From Agrypnia vestita (lineage: Eukaryota; Arthropoda; Insecta; Trichoptera; Phryganeidae), in the NCBI GenBank assembly GCA_016648135.1, contig JADDOH010001966.1:1-64000 (forward strand): a stretch of DNA of 64,000 nucleotides, given 5' to 3'. The position numbers and the translations under genes are program-made. Positions 23,303 through 34,885 of the stretch are shown in pieces (position 1 is the first letter of the stretch; every line of letters begins with the position of its first letter). Under the pieces are notes generated by a model. That model did no database searches. It was not told the DNA's origin and saw nothing but the letters and a program-made list of their open reading frames with translations.

Positions 23303-23383
23303 ATGGTAGACATTGTTTTATTTCAAACCGAGAAAAGCACGCGTCGTTTGCGTTGGCTAAAGTGGAATCGTCCAGTTTTTGAA
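23303..23383 (+). CDS. Possible short first coding exon
   Basis: ATG within CCAAGATGG opens 27 codons (MVDIVLFQTEKSTRRLRWLK ...) ending exactly at GAA|GTAAGC, a good splice donor. The stretch is less AT-rich than its surroundings. No second exon or domain identified; could be chance or a transposon exon. Confidence 0.22.
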
Positions 23384-23389
23384 GTAAGC

Positions 23390-24040
23390 GCTAAGCTTAT
23401 TATTTTCACATTTTAAATGGCGGAGGCCGGAGGCCTGTTTAACTTTAAAAATATTTTCATCGCTAATTAACACGATAGTTACTGTATCGTACTGAAAAAT
23501 TGTTATCTTCATGTTGTTGTACTAATTATTATTTGATTACCCAACTGTCATGTAATACGCTATAAAATATGTCGATAAAATTAATGTTTGCTTATCTTTG
23601 TGCAAGATGGTTATTTAAATTTTCAATTTGTACTTCTTCTTCTCAGCTTTTTTCCCTCCACTGCTGGATCTTTCTCCCCCTTCGCGTCCACGTTCTTCCT
23701 GCTTGGTGAACTATGAGATATAACCTTGTACCGCACACGATTAATTATTTTGTCACTGCTATGGTTTAGAGATGAGCAGTTCCTCTAATCATCAGGTTTT
23801 TTCAACAATTTAATATTTTTTTTGTTTACATAATTTTTAGTTTACATTGGGGCGTTTTGAAAAATAAAAACATATTGGGGATACTGGGATAGTTAAAATC
23901 AAACTTTAACAACAAAACACGTAATAATAAAATATTTACAATAGTTTACAATTGTTAAAGGCTCAAAGTTTTGTGGAATTTTGTGGAAAGAAACATTGTG
24001 GAAATTCATTATTAATGTGTTAAATATGATTTGAATTGAA
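23390..24040. other. AT-rich DNA
   Basis: Nothing recognised. Confidence 0.4.
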
Positions 24041-24046
24041 AAAACT

Positions 24047-24354
24047 GTTTTTTTTTCCACCATATACTTTATTTAAATGTTAGAACGTTTTCTCGATAAC
24101 TTTCATTATCAATGGCATATTTTCAAATTGAAATTGAGTTGAAAATGTGTTATTGATAATGAGAGTTACAGTTACCGGCAAACTTCTTGAAATTCCTTGG
24201 CGTAGTGGGGGAATGCGCAGAAGGCAAAATTTGGGTCTCTTTGGTTGAATGGTACATGCGCAAACTTCCCCCCACTACGCCGTAAAGATGTTTGCCGGCT
24301 ACTGTATCTCGAAGACGTTCTAACTTTTAAATAAAATATATAGTGAAAAAAAAC
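24047..24354. mobile_element. Three-stem foldback MITE
   Basis: Outer arms 24047-24096 and 24307-24354 pair over about 48 bases (TTATTTAAATGTTAGAACGT matches its inverse with one change). Between them are two independent hairpins: 24097-24126 with 24139-24168, and 24174-24215 with 24255-24298 (CCGGCAAAC ... GTTTGCCGG, CGTAGTGGGGG inside). Folded, it makes a three-way junction. Non-coding. Confidence 0.82.
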
Positions 24355-24467
24355 GGCGTTTATCAATTCAATTTATATTTAACATATTACAATTGTTATT
24401 TGAATAAATTCAGTAAAGAAGAAAGCGCGCTCGTGCGCGCGGATATCCAAACCGTTCTCCTCCGACA

Positions 24468-24509
24468 GTCATCCACTTGCACACACGCATGTGTATGCAA
24501 GTGGATGAC
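24468..24509. repeat. Perfect-arm hairpin
   Basis: GTCATCCACTTGCA (24468-24481) pairs perfectly with 24496-24509; the loop adds CACA/TGTG. A GCGCGC-TCGT-GCGCGC palindrome lies just upstream (about 24426-24441). Function unknown. Confidence 0.85.
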
Positions 24510-25187
24510 TCACTCGATTCGGACATACAATTAATAACTAATCTAAGTTCAACATGTTGTCAACCTATTCTAAGAGGGATGTTTTTGCTACAAATTGATA
24601 CTGACACTAACAATAGTAATTCTAAATAAACGTCGTTTAATTTAACATTATGACATTTCCTTTTAAAAGTTACACCAAATCACTCTTTAATGTTATTTCG
24701 ACTTTCAATAATGCATGAAGGTGCCATAAAGTATAAAACCCATAAATTCTCAATATTCAATAAAATAAAGTAAATCCGCTTTCTCGTGGTTCCTTAATCT
24801 GCTAAGTGAACAAATTCGGCAGGAAGTATAAATCGTACATTGACAATATCCTAATTTATTATATGTAGGCTGTCGTTTCAGAAATATAACTGCGGCGTGA
24901 TAATATTGTGCCACAGAGCACCAGCAGAGATCCTGGATGGTGTTTAAAGCAATTAAATCCTGTGACTCGACATGTTTAACTTTTGTTAAAATTAGCCCCC
25001 TCTCCTTTTAACTGATGCCCAAAATGTAAAATGATAAAAAAATATTTTCGCAATTCGGTGTAATAAATTAGTTAGAAGTTAATGTAGCACATGTTCGAAG
25101 TACTTATCCGCAAATAACGAGACTTATTAGAAGCAGCATTAATTTACGTAATTTTAATTTGAAAAGATAAATATTGTTAGAATATTC
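24510..25187. other. AT-rich DNA
   Basis: Nothing recognised. Confidence 0.35.
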
Positions 25188-25445
25188 TTAAATCGATAAG
25201 ATGCACACAATCAAAAGATTCGAGAAAGAATGTTCTTTATAAACGCGACACATTGCGTGCGAAGCGAGTGAATATATAACTAACTGAATCCGTACGATAG
25301 ACGGTGAAAAAAGTGTTAATAGAGGCACGTGGAACTTACGTATAATAATAAGTGCGAATTACAGAATAGTGATGAGGTTTGCGTCTGGTGACTTTGTTAT
25401 CAATAAAAGTTTAAATGTTTACAAATTTTTCATTTGGATCCCCAC
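25188..25445 (+). mobile_element. LTR R/U5-like fragment
   Basis: Shares GTGCGAATTAC and AATAAAAGTTTAAAT with the LTR at 12940-13430, then ends GGATCCCCACGGCGACGA. The U3 is missing or unrecognisable. Confidence 0.45.
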
Positions 25446-25877
25446 GGCGACGAAGCTCTTACTCATTAGAAATGTGGAGAAATAACTGGAAAAGAGCTAA
25501 GTCTCAAACATTCGACAAACCAACATGTTTCATATAAAAGGTGAGCGGACACGCGCGCGGGACATTATAGCCGGGAGTTTTGACAGCGCGATATAGAAGT
25601 CTGCCGTAGAAAAGCGAAACCGTTTGACGGCTCGGTGTGGCCAGAGCGACAACAACAGCGAAAGAGCATTATTATAATCGGTCAGTGAAGAAGTACCTAA
25701 GTACCTACTTGCGAGAGGAATATTCTCAATAGCGACGTAAATTAATGCCCGTATGAAATTAGTATACATAAATTAAAGGACTTTGCGCCTATAAAATTCA
25801 TGTCCAGGGGTGTAATAAATCAAAGTTTAAATAGTTTTTAGTGTTTTATTTGCCTTACCATAGCCATGATCCCCGTG
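25446..25877 (+). mobile_element. LTR-like fragment with TATA and U5 end
   Basis: ATGTTTCATATAAAAGG (about 25528) resembles the U3 TATA region at 14590. It ends with AATAAATCAAAGTTTAAATA and GATCCCCGTGACA at 25877, a typical insect Gypsy U5 end. The 5' boundary is unclear. Confidence 0.55.
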
Positions 25878-26560
25878 ACAATATGTTGAAAAAGTGAATC
25901 AATAAATTAAATAAATAAATAATTACTATTTTTACTCCCTTTATATTAACTCATGGCGTCTGCTTGCTTGCTTGCCGGCTTGCCGTCAACAAAAACTTTG
26001 GATCGATTTTTGACCCTTTTCCCGTGATCCAATTGAGCTGAAACTTGGCAAGTAGACTTGTGGTGATTATCAAGAAGATCTATCAAATTTTCGTTAAAAA
26101 AATTAATAATTATAGTATAGTATAATTTCGCATTTTTAGAAATTTTATTGTTTTTTTCAAATTGGAATCATTGGAAAAGTTTGATTAGCAACGGCGCCGG
26201 CGGCCCGATAACGTCGCGGAATATTTTCTAAATTTGAATTACTTCGTCGGTATACATAATAGGTACTTCACTACGAATGTCGAAAATCTAAATTGACTGA
26301 CAAATGTTTTTAGAATTCAATCTTCAAAGCATGAAGTGTCTTATCAAAGCTCAAAACATCTGACATTTTAGAAATATATTAAATTATTGTAAGTTTAGTG
26401 TTTTGTTATATGTTTTAATTCGTCTTTAATTGTTGTTATATTTTACATAGAAAGGGAGTATAATAAAAACTTGGTATTTATGGGTTACTTTTTTACCTCT
26501 CTTATATATTTTTTTGTTTTTGATTAGGTCTATACATCCAATTTTAATATACTTTGTACC
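25878..26560. other. AT-rich DNA
   Basis: Contains the phrase CAATTGAGCTGAAACTTGGC (about 26031), common in decayed insect repeats. No gene. Confidence 0.35.
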
Positions 26561-26564
26561 TACC

Positions 26565-26625
26565 CTAACTGTGGATGTACTATTGGCCCCAAAACATGTT
26601 GATTATTCAAAGTGTTTTCTGAATA
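26565..26625 (+). ncRNA. Decayed hammerhead ribozyme relic
   Basis: ATTGGCCCCAAAACATGTTG plus ATTATTC matches the 3' half of the ribozyme at 45236-45280. The CTGATGA core is lost (CTGTGGATG in its place). Confidence 0.5.
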
Positions 26626-26749
26626 TTTAAATACCTCATCAATGACATCTGTATTTGTTTAAGGGAATGACAAAGCTTTGGATGCCGGTGGCGCTAATGT
26701 TAATTACAACACAATGTGAAATAGGTTGTAAAACTGAAATACTCCAAAA

Positions 26750-26940
26750 ATTTGATAGATGTGGTATTTATTATCATAGGTGGAAATGGTGAATGTTACA
26801 TTATGTAAAGTGATCACTTAAGCCAGCCGTACGATAGGTTGTAAGCCCCACGAACACCCAAAGACTTCCATACCTACTTCCCCATAAAAAATATAATTTC
26901 GTCTCTAGGAGACATTTATAATATATCTATAATATAGCTT
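26750..26940. repeat. Dispersed repeat, partner at 5380-5535
   Basis: AAAGTGATCACTTAAGCCAG and downstream TTTCGTCTCT in common. Confidence 0.5.
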
Positions 26941-27385
26941 GATTAAAGTGTTCTCTTTATTAATAATATATTATATTACGCCTTTGGGAAAACCTGTACT
27001 CTCATCTATTTGGCGACCAGATAAATAAGCTTTGAATTTCCAATTCTGTATCCGTATTTGAAAGAATCTGTTACCCGATTTAAAACATATCTGATACCGA
27101 AAATCTCAAAGAGACGTTCGCAAAATGTTTTCTGTGCACGACATGGGTGCTTTCGGAAATAGGAACATATCCAACCCACGCATTTTTTCCTACACGATCC
27201 TTAAGGTACGTTGGATGTAAGTTTGTTATAAAACACGCACGTTTTATCAAAAATGTCGAGAATATTAAATTCAGTCCCCAAAAGGATTATTAAAAATAAT
27301 GGAAATTTTTTGTACAAGTTATCTTTGTACAAAAATATTTAAAAATAAGTGCAAACTTTGAATTCGCTTATCTCCATAACTGTTG

Positions 27386-27387
<2 letters not shown>
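26941..27387. other. AT-rich DNA with half-foldback
   Basis: CTTTGAATTCGCTTATCTCC at about 27356-27375 is one arm of the 31.8 kb foldback family. Otherwise nothing. Confidence 0.4.
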
Positions 27388-27432
<45 letters not shown>

Positions 27433-28332
27433 GGTCTTTATTTCAGCTTGTTGAGAATAGATTCTCACCTCGCCATATAAGTAAAAATAGAATGTATAAA
27501 ATAATAATAAAAATATATAAATACATAAATAATGGAGTACAGTTACTGTTGCATAATTAGTGTCCATCTTTTGTGCATTGGGGAGTCAAGCTACATAACA
27601 GCTGCTTGAATAATGGAGTTGCTAGACCCCCACATCCTCTTTCTTCAGTCGTTGGAGAGCAGCAAAGCCATGGACCCTGTGTTCTGCGAACATATGAGAT
27701 GCACTGCAACGCCAGGGTACACCGAGTATTATCCTGAAGGCATTATTATATTGCACTCTCATAGAGTTATAGGACAGCAAAGTGTGTCTGCACCACAGCT
27801 CACTTGTGTATAGATTCGTGCAATAAGTAACGAAAAGGTATCTTTTCACTTCGTTACTGCATCTAGAAAACTTCCTGGCCAGCATATTGGACCTTACACT
27901 AATAGCTCTTCTCTGTCTTTCGATATCCTTAATGTCACATAAGTTGTCGCATATAATGTGACCAAGATATTTAATGTTGCTACTAGGCTCTAGAGTTTCG
28001 CCCGCCAGAGACACGGGGAGGACGTTGTCACGAGGCGAGTCACTTCGAAAAACAATAAGTGCCGATTTCTTGGCGTTATATATTAGATTATGCTTACCTG
28101 CATAAACTTCGCAAATATTCAGCAACTTGCGCAGAGCTTTGATGGATGGGGCCAACAGCACTATATCATCCGCGTAACTTATGTGATTGACACAGATATA
28201 AGAACAATGTTGCTGGAACAGTTTCGACTCATAATTTAGGTATGAATCAACCAATAGAGTATTATAGACTAGGTCTGTAGCACCCTGCGTAGGTTTTAGC
28301 ATTTTAGCGTAGGTTTTAGCGTGCTTCAATTT
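27388..28332 (-). pseudogene. LINE 3' portion with (TTA)n tail
   Basis: A 235-codon minus ORF (27622-28329) carries the RT active site HISYADDIVLLAPSIKALRK, followed by YNAKKSALIVFRSD, KYLGHIICD and a Cys-rich thumb/tail. The end of the palm and everything N-terminal are missing, so it is 5'-truncated at about 28332. The 3' UTR ends in (TTA)n on the minus strand (27388-27433), a typical simple-repeat tail of CR1/L2-like elements. The ORF is intact over its length, suggesting a fairly recent insertion. Confidence 0.8.
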
Positions 28333-28551
28333 CTTGTAAAAATTGATTCGTTTGCTTCGCTCGAAGTGAAAAAGAATATATCAAACAAAATGGTCAAATC
28401 AAGGAATATCTTTTGGATCTTGGGATCACTGCTTCTGCTTCCTGCTATTGCAGGATTATTATTGACATGTGATATAAAGATTTAAGGGTCATTTAAAAAG
28501 AGCAGAACGGGGCAATTCCTCGAAAATGTTGTAGTCTTGGAGTATACCCGG
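28333..28551. other. AT-rich DNA
   Basis: Nothing recognised. Confidence 0.35.
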
Positions 28552-29084
28552 CAGGGTTCGAAAAAATCCATTTTTATATTAAAAATCAAAAAATCGGATT
28601 TTTTGATATATTATATCAAAAATTGGATATATATATATATATCCAAACTTTTTTCTCCTCACACACGTCGATTTATACAAACTAGAAATAATTAGGAAAT
28701 TTGTTTTGTACATGAATTATTATTTATTTAATAAATGAATTGCATACTGGAAAAAGCTAATATACCTATTCAATTATTGTATACAAGTTGTAAAAGTTGC
28801 TCTTTCTAATGTATTGTTATGAGTGTTTGTTTCTTTGTGAAATAAAAAAGGGATTGTATGAAACAAATTGAATTCAAAAGCAACTGGAGCACTTTTTAAA
28901 ATACAACTAGTAACAACCGCAGATATTAATAAAAAACAATCTGTAGCATTTTTTTAAAATACAAATATATATATATATATATTTTGGATATATATCAAAA
29001 ATAAAAATCAAGCCATGAATATCGTGATATATCATGATATTTATCATATATATCATGATATCGGATATATATCCTCGAACCCTG
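28552..29084. mobile_element. hAT-like non-autonomous element
   Basis: Ends CAGGGTTCGA and TCGAACCCTG (about 11-bp TIR), followed inward by (AT)n blocks of GGATATATAT type on both sides. Flanks ATACCCGG and ATGCGTGG agree at five of eight positions, compatible with a decayed 8-bp target duplication. No ORF. Confidence 0.65.
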
Positions 29085-29199
29085 ATGCGTGGTCAAGGAG
29101 TTTAGCGGCGTCAGCGAAGGGATACATGTGGGTCGAAAAAACGCCTCATACTATTACCCTGCTACAGTATAGTTCAGTAAATCCCACTTGGAGCTGGCA

Positions 29200-29545
29200 A
29201 AAGACATATCTCTGATTGTTGCCAACTAGTCTGTGCAGCTGTACGGAAATGCCAGGGCTTACGTGGTAGACAAGTGGCCAATGTTTCATGCTACGATCGA
29301 TACTTACATTTCTAAACACTGCCCACAGCTATTTTGCGACAGCCTGGAATACGGCGAAAGGATTTTCACGTCATTACTTCGAAGAAACTTCAACATGTCT
29401 GATGACCAAAGTGTTTGGGGATAACTGGGCACCAGAGGCACCCTCCAAGCCCTCAACAGGACCCAGCTGTATGCAGCAGAATATTACAAATGGTTCCACA
29501 AGCAAGTTGATCATTATTCCAAAATACACTGATTTTTTTTAATTT
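29200..29545 (+). pseudogene. Unidentified protein relic, about 100 codons
   Basis: Read on the plus strand from about 29233, a frame runs VQLYGNARAYVVDKWPMFHA through LRRNFNMSDDQSVWG. It meets TAA at about 29422 and then continues in the same frame as LGTRGTLQALNRTQLYAAEY and ends KWFHKQVDHYSKIH with a natural-looking stop near 29532. Codon use is richer in G and C than the flanks. A further in-frame stop lies upstream. Family unknown; it could be a transposase, host or viral-origin segment. Confidence 0.4.
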
Positions 29546-29905
29546 TTTATTTTTTATTAGGTACTATTTAGATACAATTTGTACATGTTTAATGTATGTA
29601 TGATGAAATTGATGATAGGGGTTCCTGTGCTGAGGCGGACTGTATACTTATTTATTTCCTATTTTTAAATTACTGCGAAGTTTTCAATACTCCTTCTAAT
29701 TTATCTGCATCGACTTTTTTAGCCATGTTTTTTCTTCAATCTTTTCAATATTTTTGAAGGTTGGGAGAAGGATATTGTAGAATTTTGTTGCAAAATAGAT
29801 ATAGCTTCTTTGGCCAAAAGCTGTGTTGTAAGTTGGTATATTTCTATTTACCATTTTACTGCCTTTATGATGAAACGGCAATATAGTTTTAAAACCCACG
29901 TACAC
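29546..29905 (-). pseudogene. LINE C-terminus and 3' UTR
   Basis: Minus ORF 29696-29905: NIPTYNTAFGQRSYIYFATK FYN, then PTFKNIEKIEEK. This is the 'xxNTAFGQRSFxYxAxxxYNxLP' ending found in many insect CR1/Jockey-like polymerases. The UTR ends in an A-rich tail near 29535-29560. Confidence 0.68.
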
Positions 29906-31105
29906 AATGAACCAGAGTTGAAATAGTCGGTATGGTTAGACTACCACTTCATTCAAAGATGTATCTAATATTACACCCATATCCAAACCCTGAACATTTT
30001 TTTTACCCGGAAAATGAGTTCCTAATTGCACCATGGTATACATATTTACCTTTTCATCGAATTCGAACATAAATGTATGTTTTTCCTTCAATACGTTATA
30101 GTAAACCATACGTAATATCCAATTAAACATTTACCTACACGTTCTCCTCCTAGCAAAGCTACCTTAAAAATCTTTCAAACGTTTCACGCGGCAATTAGTA
30201 ACGTAATAATTTCGAAATGTTTAATAAACGATTCAAAATAATATTTTCTTCTTTGACAGTCTTCGGGATAATTCGTGAGTTCCATCCAACTATATACAGT
30301 ATACAAGCTGTATAAAATTTCCTTTTAATATTTTATAATTATGTTACCTAGATTAAGCGAATACAAAATCTTTACCTTACTTAATTAAGACAGTCTTTAT
30401 ATGATCAGTAAATTTCAAATTACTTCGTCTCGTGTGGAGATTATTTAACTGTATTATAATTATTTTTCTCATTAACATTATAACATGGGAAAATAGTAAG
30501 CTTTTCATATTACGTATGTTGTTAGTAGTGGTGGTTCCATTGACGCTGCCTGGTACGCTAAACCACCAGCACAAATTACAAAATTCTAAGTATCCTAAAT
30601 AAGATTAATTATAATCATAATTACTTCGCAGTAATAAAACATATTTTATGTAATATTTATGAGGTAAATCAGAAATTAAAGACCATTCGAGCTTTAAAAA
30701 ATTAAGATAATATTTTACTATAATTTTTTTTCATATTTATTCGGAACGGAAAACCAATGGCTGACAATAATAAAGTAAATTCAAAGAATGTGAAACATAA
30801 AAAAGCCAATAATAGGTTTTAACTGTTAGTTACAAAATATCGTATTTGTGTGGTGTACATATATATGATATAGTATATTCATGAAACCATATATAATTGA
30901 TTTTGTGGAAAATAATAACATATATTTTATTTGAAAAATGGATCGGAAAGCAAGTGTCGCACATGAGTATGGTTATTTTGAAATAAGTCTAAATTATCCT
31001 TTTTGTGAGTGCATTAAATTTCTTGCAAGTTCGCCACAAGTATGAGTTTTGCCTGCAGTTAGTACAAACAAGGGGAGTAAAAAGAACTTTTTAGAGATTG
31101 CCTGT
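29906..31105. other. AT-rich DNA
   Basis: Short ORFs near 29936 and 30377 without motifs. Confidence 0.4.
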
Positions 31106-31288
31106 GTTTTTTTTTAAATAGAGATGCGAACAAGGAATATGTGTCACCTAAATATTCTTACTATTTTCAAACTAACCTGAACGCTTGTGCTATGAAATTA
31201 GGATTAACTTGCTGGCTGGAGTGAGGTTCGAACCCGCGACCTTTGGATCAGGAGGCGAGGGTCCTAACCACAAGACCAACAACCTACT
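31106..31288 (-). mobile_element. tRNA-derived SINE, copy C
   Basis: Plus-strand landmarks: T-run, AGAGATGCGAACAAGGAATA, AACGCTTGTGCTATGAAATT, B box as GGTTCGAACCC, end ACCAACAACCTAC. Confidence 0.8.
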
Positions 31289-31847
31289 AACCACAACAAC
31301 AAGCTAGTTTGTTTATATTTTACATATTTTAGAGACAGGCCACTAACTAATGGATAATAATAATATTGTAATTATTAATAATTAATAAAGGAATAATAAA
31401 AGAAAAAGTAATTAATAATAAGTATGTAATAACGACTTAGTTGAGATTGCGTATAAACTATTAATACAGTTTTGCAAGATGGCTGTAATTATAAAAAAGG
31501 ATAAATAATTAAAAAAAAGATTATTTACCTAGTATGGTTAGAAATAAAAAAGTGTCAATACTGAATGCAGTACAACTAACAACCAATTGAATTTATCGAA
31601 TAACTCATTATTAAATATATATTCTCCATTTCAATGTCCACCCACAACCATACAGTAACTGCTGAATAAAATTTTGTTAAATAACTATTTATATACCTTT
31701 GTTATAATAAATAGTCTACATAAATTTATGGGAATTTAAGTTTTAATTTTTCCTATATACACAAAGTTTCTCGTATCTAGTAGCAAAAACCTAAGTGAAG
31801 TCTTCTTCATTCAGTTTTGAATAGAAAATATTCTTTATACTTTGGGT
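31289..31847. other. AT-rich DNA with a dispersed retroposon tail
   Basis: 31450-31520 matches 7285-7360 (CAGTTTTGCAAGATGGCTGT). Confidence 0.45.
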
Positions 31848-32152
31848 GAAATTTCAACAGTTAAGGAGATAAGCAACATCAAAGTATACATTTTCTTTTA
31901 ATATTTCTGACCTATCTACTGTAAAAAGACGCAGTATCATGAAATTAACTTAAATTGAGTATTAAAAATTCATTTCCTTTGATAAAAGCAAATTTTATTT
32001 GACATGTATCAGAGCGAATGAATTTTTAATATTCCATATTATAAATTACTTTCATGATAGTCTTAATTTTTATAAAAGATGAGTCTAAGATAAAGATTGA
32101 AAAAATAATTCATACTTTGATGTCGCTTATCTCCGTAAGTTTTGAAATTTCA
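31848..32152. mobile_element. Foldback MITE
   Basis: GTGAAATTTCAACAGTTAAG GAGATAAGC at 31848 is inverted at the right end (GCTTATCTCC ... GAAATTTCAC at 32152). Inner segments (ATCATGAAATTAACTT with the stretch near 32045-32063; ATTAAAAATTCATT with GAATGAATTTTTAAT) also pair. Non-coding. Confidence 0.7.
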
Positions 32153-32440
32153 CGCAAGTGTAAAAAAAAGTCTATTTTTTAATGATACACTAGCAGAATA
32201 ATGGGTTAATGATACACAAAAAATAATATATTATTATTTAAAACTTAGCCTTTAGCCCAACCATCCCAAATGTCTTCGATGCTCTACCATAAACATGAAT
32301 ATGTATATTAAGTGTATCAATGTACCTAGTATGATCATGTAAAAATGTGTGTAAAGTCAGTAGGTATGCATAAATTAACAGATCGCGGGAATTTGCATAA
32401 TGGGACCGTCAGCTCACTTTTCTGTCTTTTAAGTGGCGGA
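32153..32440. other. AT-rich DNA
   Basis: Nothing recognised. Confidence 0.35.
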
Positions 32441-32660
32441 TATAAAATGTCATCGTTCAGTCGGTAACTGATTCGTTTTTGATATCGTCATCCAAAGCCA
32501 ATGGATGGGGCTATTGGTGTCGTCATCTTCGGTTCAGTCAAGAGTTAAAAGGAGTGTCAACCTTATGACACTTGTCAGATTTCCACCGGTCGCTAGGATT
32601 GTATTACGTTACCGTCACTTTTATTATTGAATTAAAGGAAGTGAATTGTTGTGACCCGAG
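32441..32660 (+). promoter_or_regulatory. Promoter-like segment
   Basis: TATAAAA at 32441-32447 with initiator-like TCAGTC at 32457 and again at about 32534, in a GC-richer stretch. The spacing to the first initiator is too short for a standard TATA-Inr pair. An LTR relic is possible. Confidence 0.22.
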
Positions 32661-32979
32661 AAACTATTATTTCTATCCTATGCGCAATACCAGGTACACA
32701 ATATGTAATAAAATAATTGATTAATGTGCTCAGTTTACTGTCAAGAAAATTGAAGTTTTTGTAGAAGAATCTGCAAGAATATTAACATCAACATTAAGGT
32801 CACTACAATTCAAAATTGAACGGAGAAGTGTCTTCTAAGTTTTCACTACTAGCTGCGAGCTGTATATACATGTATCTTTATACATTACTTTTGAAATATG
32901 CGTTAAAATAGCCCATTTAAACATGAAGCAAAAATAAATTGCGTTTTCACATAATCTATCGTTCAATTTTATAAAATCA

Positions 32980-33163
32980 GGTCGGAATCTGTATTTCCGG
33001 GTCCGATTTGTTGACTAAAGTCACGTTTCGCTCATGACCCCTGGTGAACTTAACCTCCCAGTCATCTCCAATTCGGCCATTAGTCCAATAAAGATCCGTC
33101 ATTTTACGACCGGATAATCTGACACTCGGCGGTGAATTTCTACAGGAAAAGCGCCACTGACTA
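32980..33163 (-). CDS. Possible terminal coding exon, about 60 codons
   Basis: On the minus strand a 3' splice-site-like TCTATCATAG precedes SQWRFSCRNSPPSVRLSGRK, continuing through MTDLYWTNGRIGDDWEVKF and RGHERNVTLVNKSDPEIQIP to a stop. Codon use is balanced in an AT-rich setting, which is unusual for a chance ORF. No domain recognised and no partner exon found. Confidence 0.33.
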
Positions 33164-33213
33164 TGATAGATATTTATGTTATATAGCGCATAATATAGGG
33201 CACTGGTTATCAT

Positions 33214-34704
33214 AGGCGTTTAGTCAGTACGTCGAAGCATGAGTTGTACTCACTCGTAAATATTTATTTTGGAAAAATAAGTGAAATTTAATGTTAACCT
33301 GACTTTTGGGTCAATCTATTTCAAGTGGTCCAGCACTCATTGCTTGGCCATCCCAGAAAAAATAATATTTTATTGGTGCATTCCCTTTTGTTTTGGTAGA
33401 TCAAAACCATTTTTTTACTTTTATTGTCTCCAGTTCAAAAATGTCGGCCATTTATGATTTGCTCCGCACGCCGTTTTTCACATTTTCTGACATCAATTTT
33501 TTTCTAAATTACTCAGCACTGAGTTATCCTAGACTTTTCAAATAAACTGCATTGCGCTCAATACATTCTGGTCAAAAAATAAAGGCTCTGTTAACTTCCT
33601 TAATATATTTTTATTCATATTATCTTACTATAATTGTTAAGTCTGCAAATAATCATTGAAGATTTTGTCACATGCATGTGAAAATAAAAAAAAATATTTT
33701 GTGAGTAAAAAGTGTACAATCAATCAAGTAAAAAGTGTACACATAGATGTATATCATCCAAGTACATGTGAAAGTTCAATCTTTTGCAAATCTTTACTTA
33801 CAAAGTTATTCAATGAATTTTGTTTCAACCTTAATATCGTCATAGAGAGTTTCAGTTTCGTATAAAGCACGTTTAAAATATTTTAATATAATATAATACA
33901 GGCTCTATTACTCCATAAAAAACTTGCTAGATACTGATAAAGTACAATTTGGATGCTGCGAAGAAGTTTCTTCGTCATCCCGCAGGATTTCTGAACATCC
34001 CTAAACCGATGGAAGTTCGAAACTTTCTTCACATTTATTGGTGAGATTGTGGCTTTTCCAGCAAATTTTCTATAAGGATTTTTCAACTCGCTTAAGAATA
34101 TTTTTACGCGAAAAAATATTACGAGAAAAATGATGTTTTAAATTATTCACGTATATTTTTAATTTTGATGTTTTAAATAAGGATCTAAAATTCTATTTGC
34201 GCAATTCTGGTTCTTTATCAAATCAAAATATTTATTTGCATCATAAAAACCGAGTAAAAGATTTGGATTATTTGTATTATTTATAAACAACTGACGTACA
34301 ATGTAGCAGAAAAAATGAAAATCATTTATCCTCAGAAAACGTAACATTCTATTTCAGCGGTACAATAAGTAAATCGTCATTGCCGACATTCCAAGTCCCT
34401 GCTGCATATATGAACACAAGAGTGTGAACTGGAGACTAATTACTCGACATCATCATATCTACTCGAGGATCGAGTAGAAAAATCTTTTAATACTCGAGTA
34501 GTTTCTAATGTTCCAAGATAGGTATATTTAGGTACTATTCTGTCCCACTAAGCTAAAAGGCAGTAAATCCATACTTTTTGAAAAATGTTTTTTTTGTAGT
34601 TTTGGATACTTGAGGTTATTAACATTTTAAATATTAAAAGCATTAACTTTGTGCTTAGACATTCTAACAGATTGTTAGTATAAACCACTACCAGATTTTA
34701 GGTC
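33214..34704. other. AT-rich DNA
   Basis: Short ORFs at 33656-33865 (+), 33883-34086 (-) and 34159-34347 (-) lack motifs. A CTCGAG-rich stretch (ACTCGAGGATCGAGTAG, about 34460) could be an old element end. Confidence 0.4.
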
Positions 34705-34885
34705 TAATTCAAATGGTGTTTTTGTATGTTAAAAGTGCATAAAATATATTTAAAAAATTTAAATGTATTTCAAGAGTGTATTTATTAAGCCTAATAAAAC
34801 CTACATCAATATCTTTATTCATTATCGCATAAAAAATCATAAAAATAGACTTTTTTCGAGCGAATCCTACCTTAAATATCTCATA
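34705..34885 (+). repeat. Dispersed repeat, partner at 57147-57310
   Basis: Both contain TCAAATGGTG, TGTATGTTAAAAGTGCAT, TATTTCAAGAGTGTATTTA and TTTTTTCGAGCG in the same order. Confidence 0.65.

Noticed and set aside
24172..24366. 64-codon minus ORF
   Set aside because: Inside the three-stem foldback; its sequence is dictated by the palindrome.
27388..27433. Poly-Tyr ORF
   Set aside because: Translation of the (TTA)n/(TAA)n microsatellite that ends a LINE.
32502..32549. 15-codon ORF after the TATA-like box
   Set aside because: Too short, no homology, stop before any splice donor.
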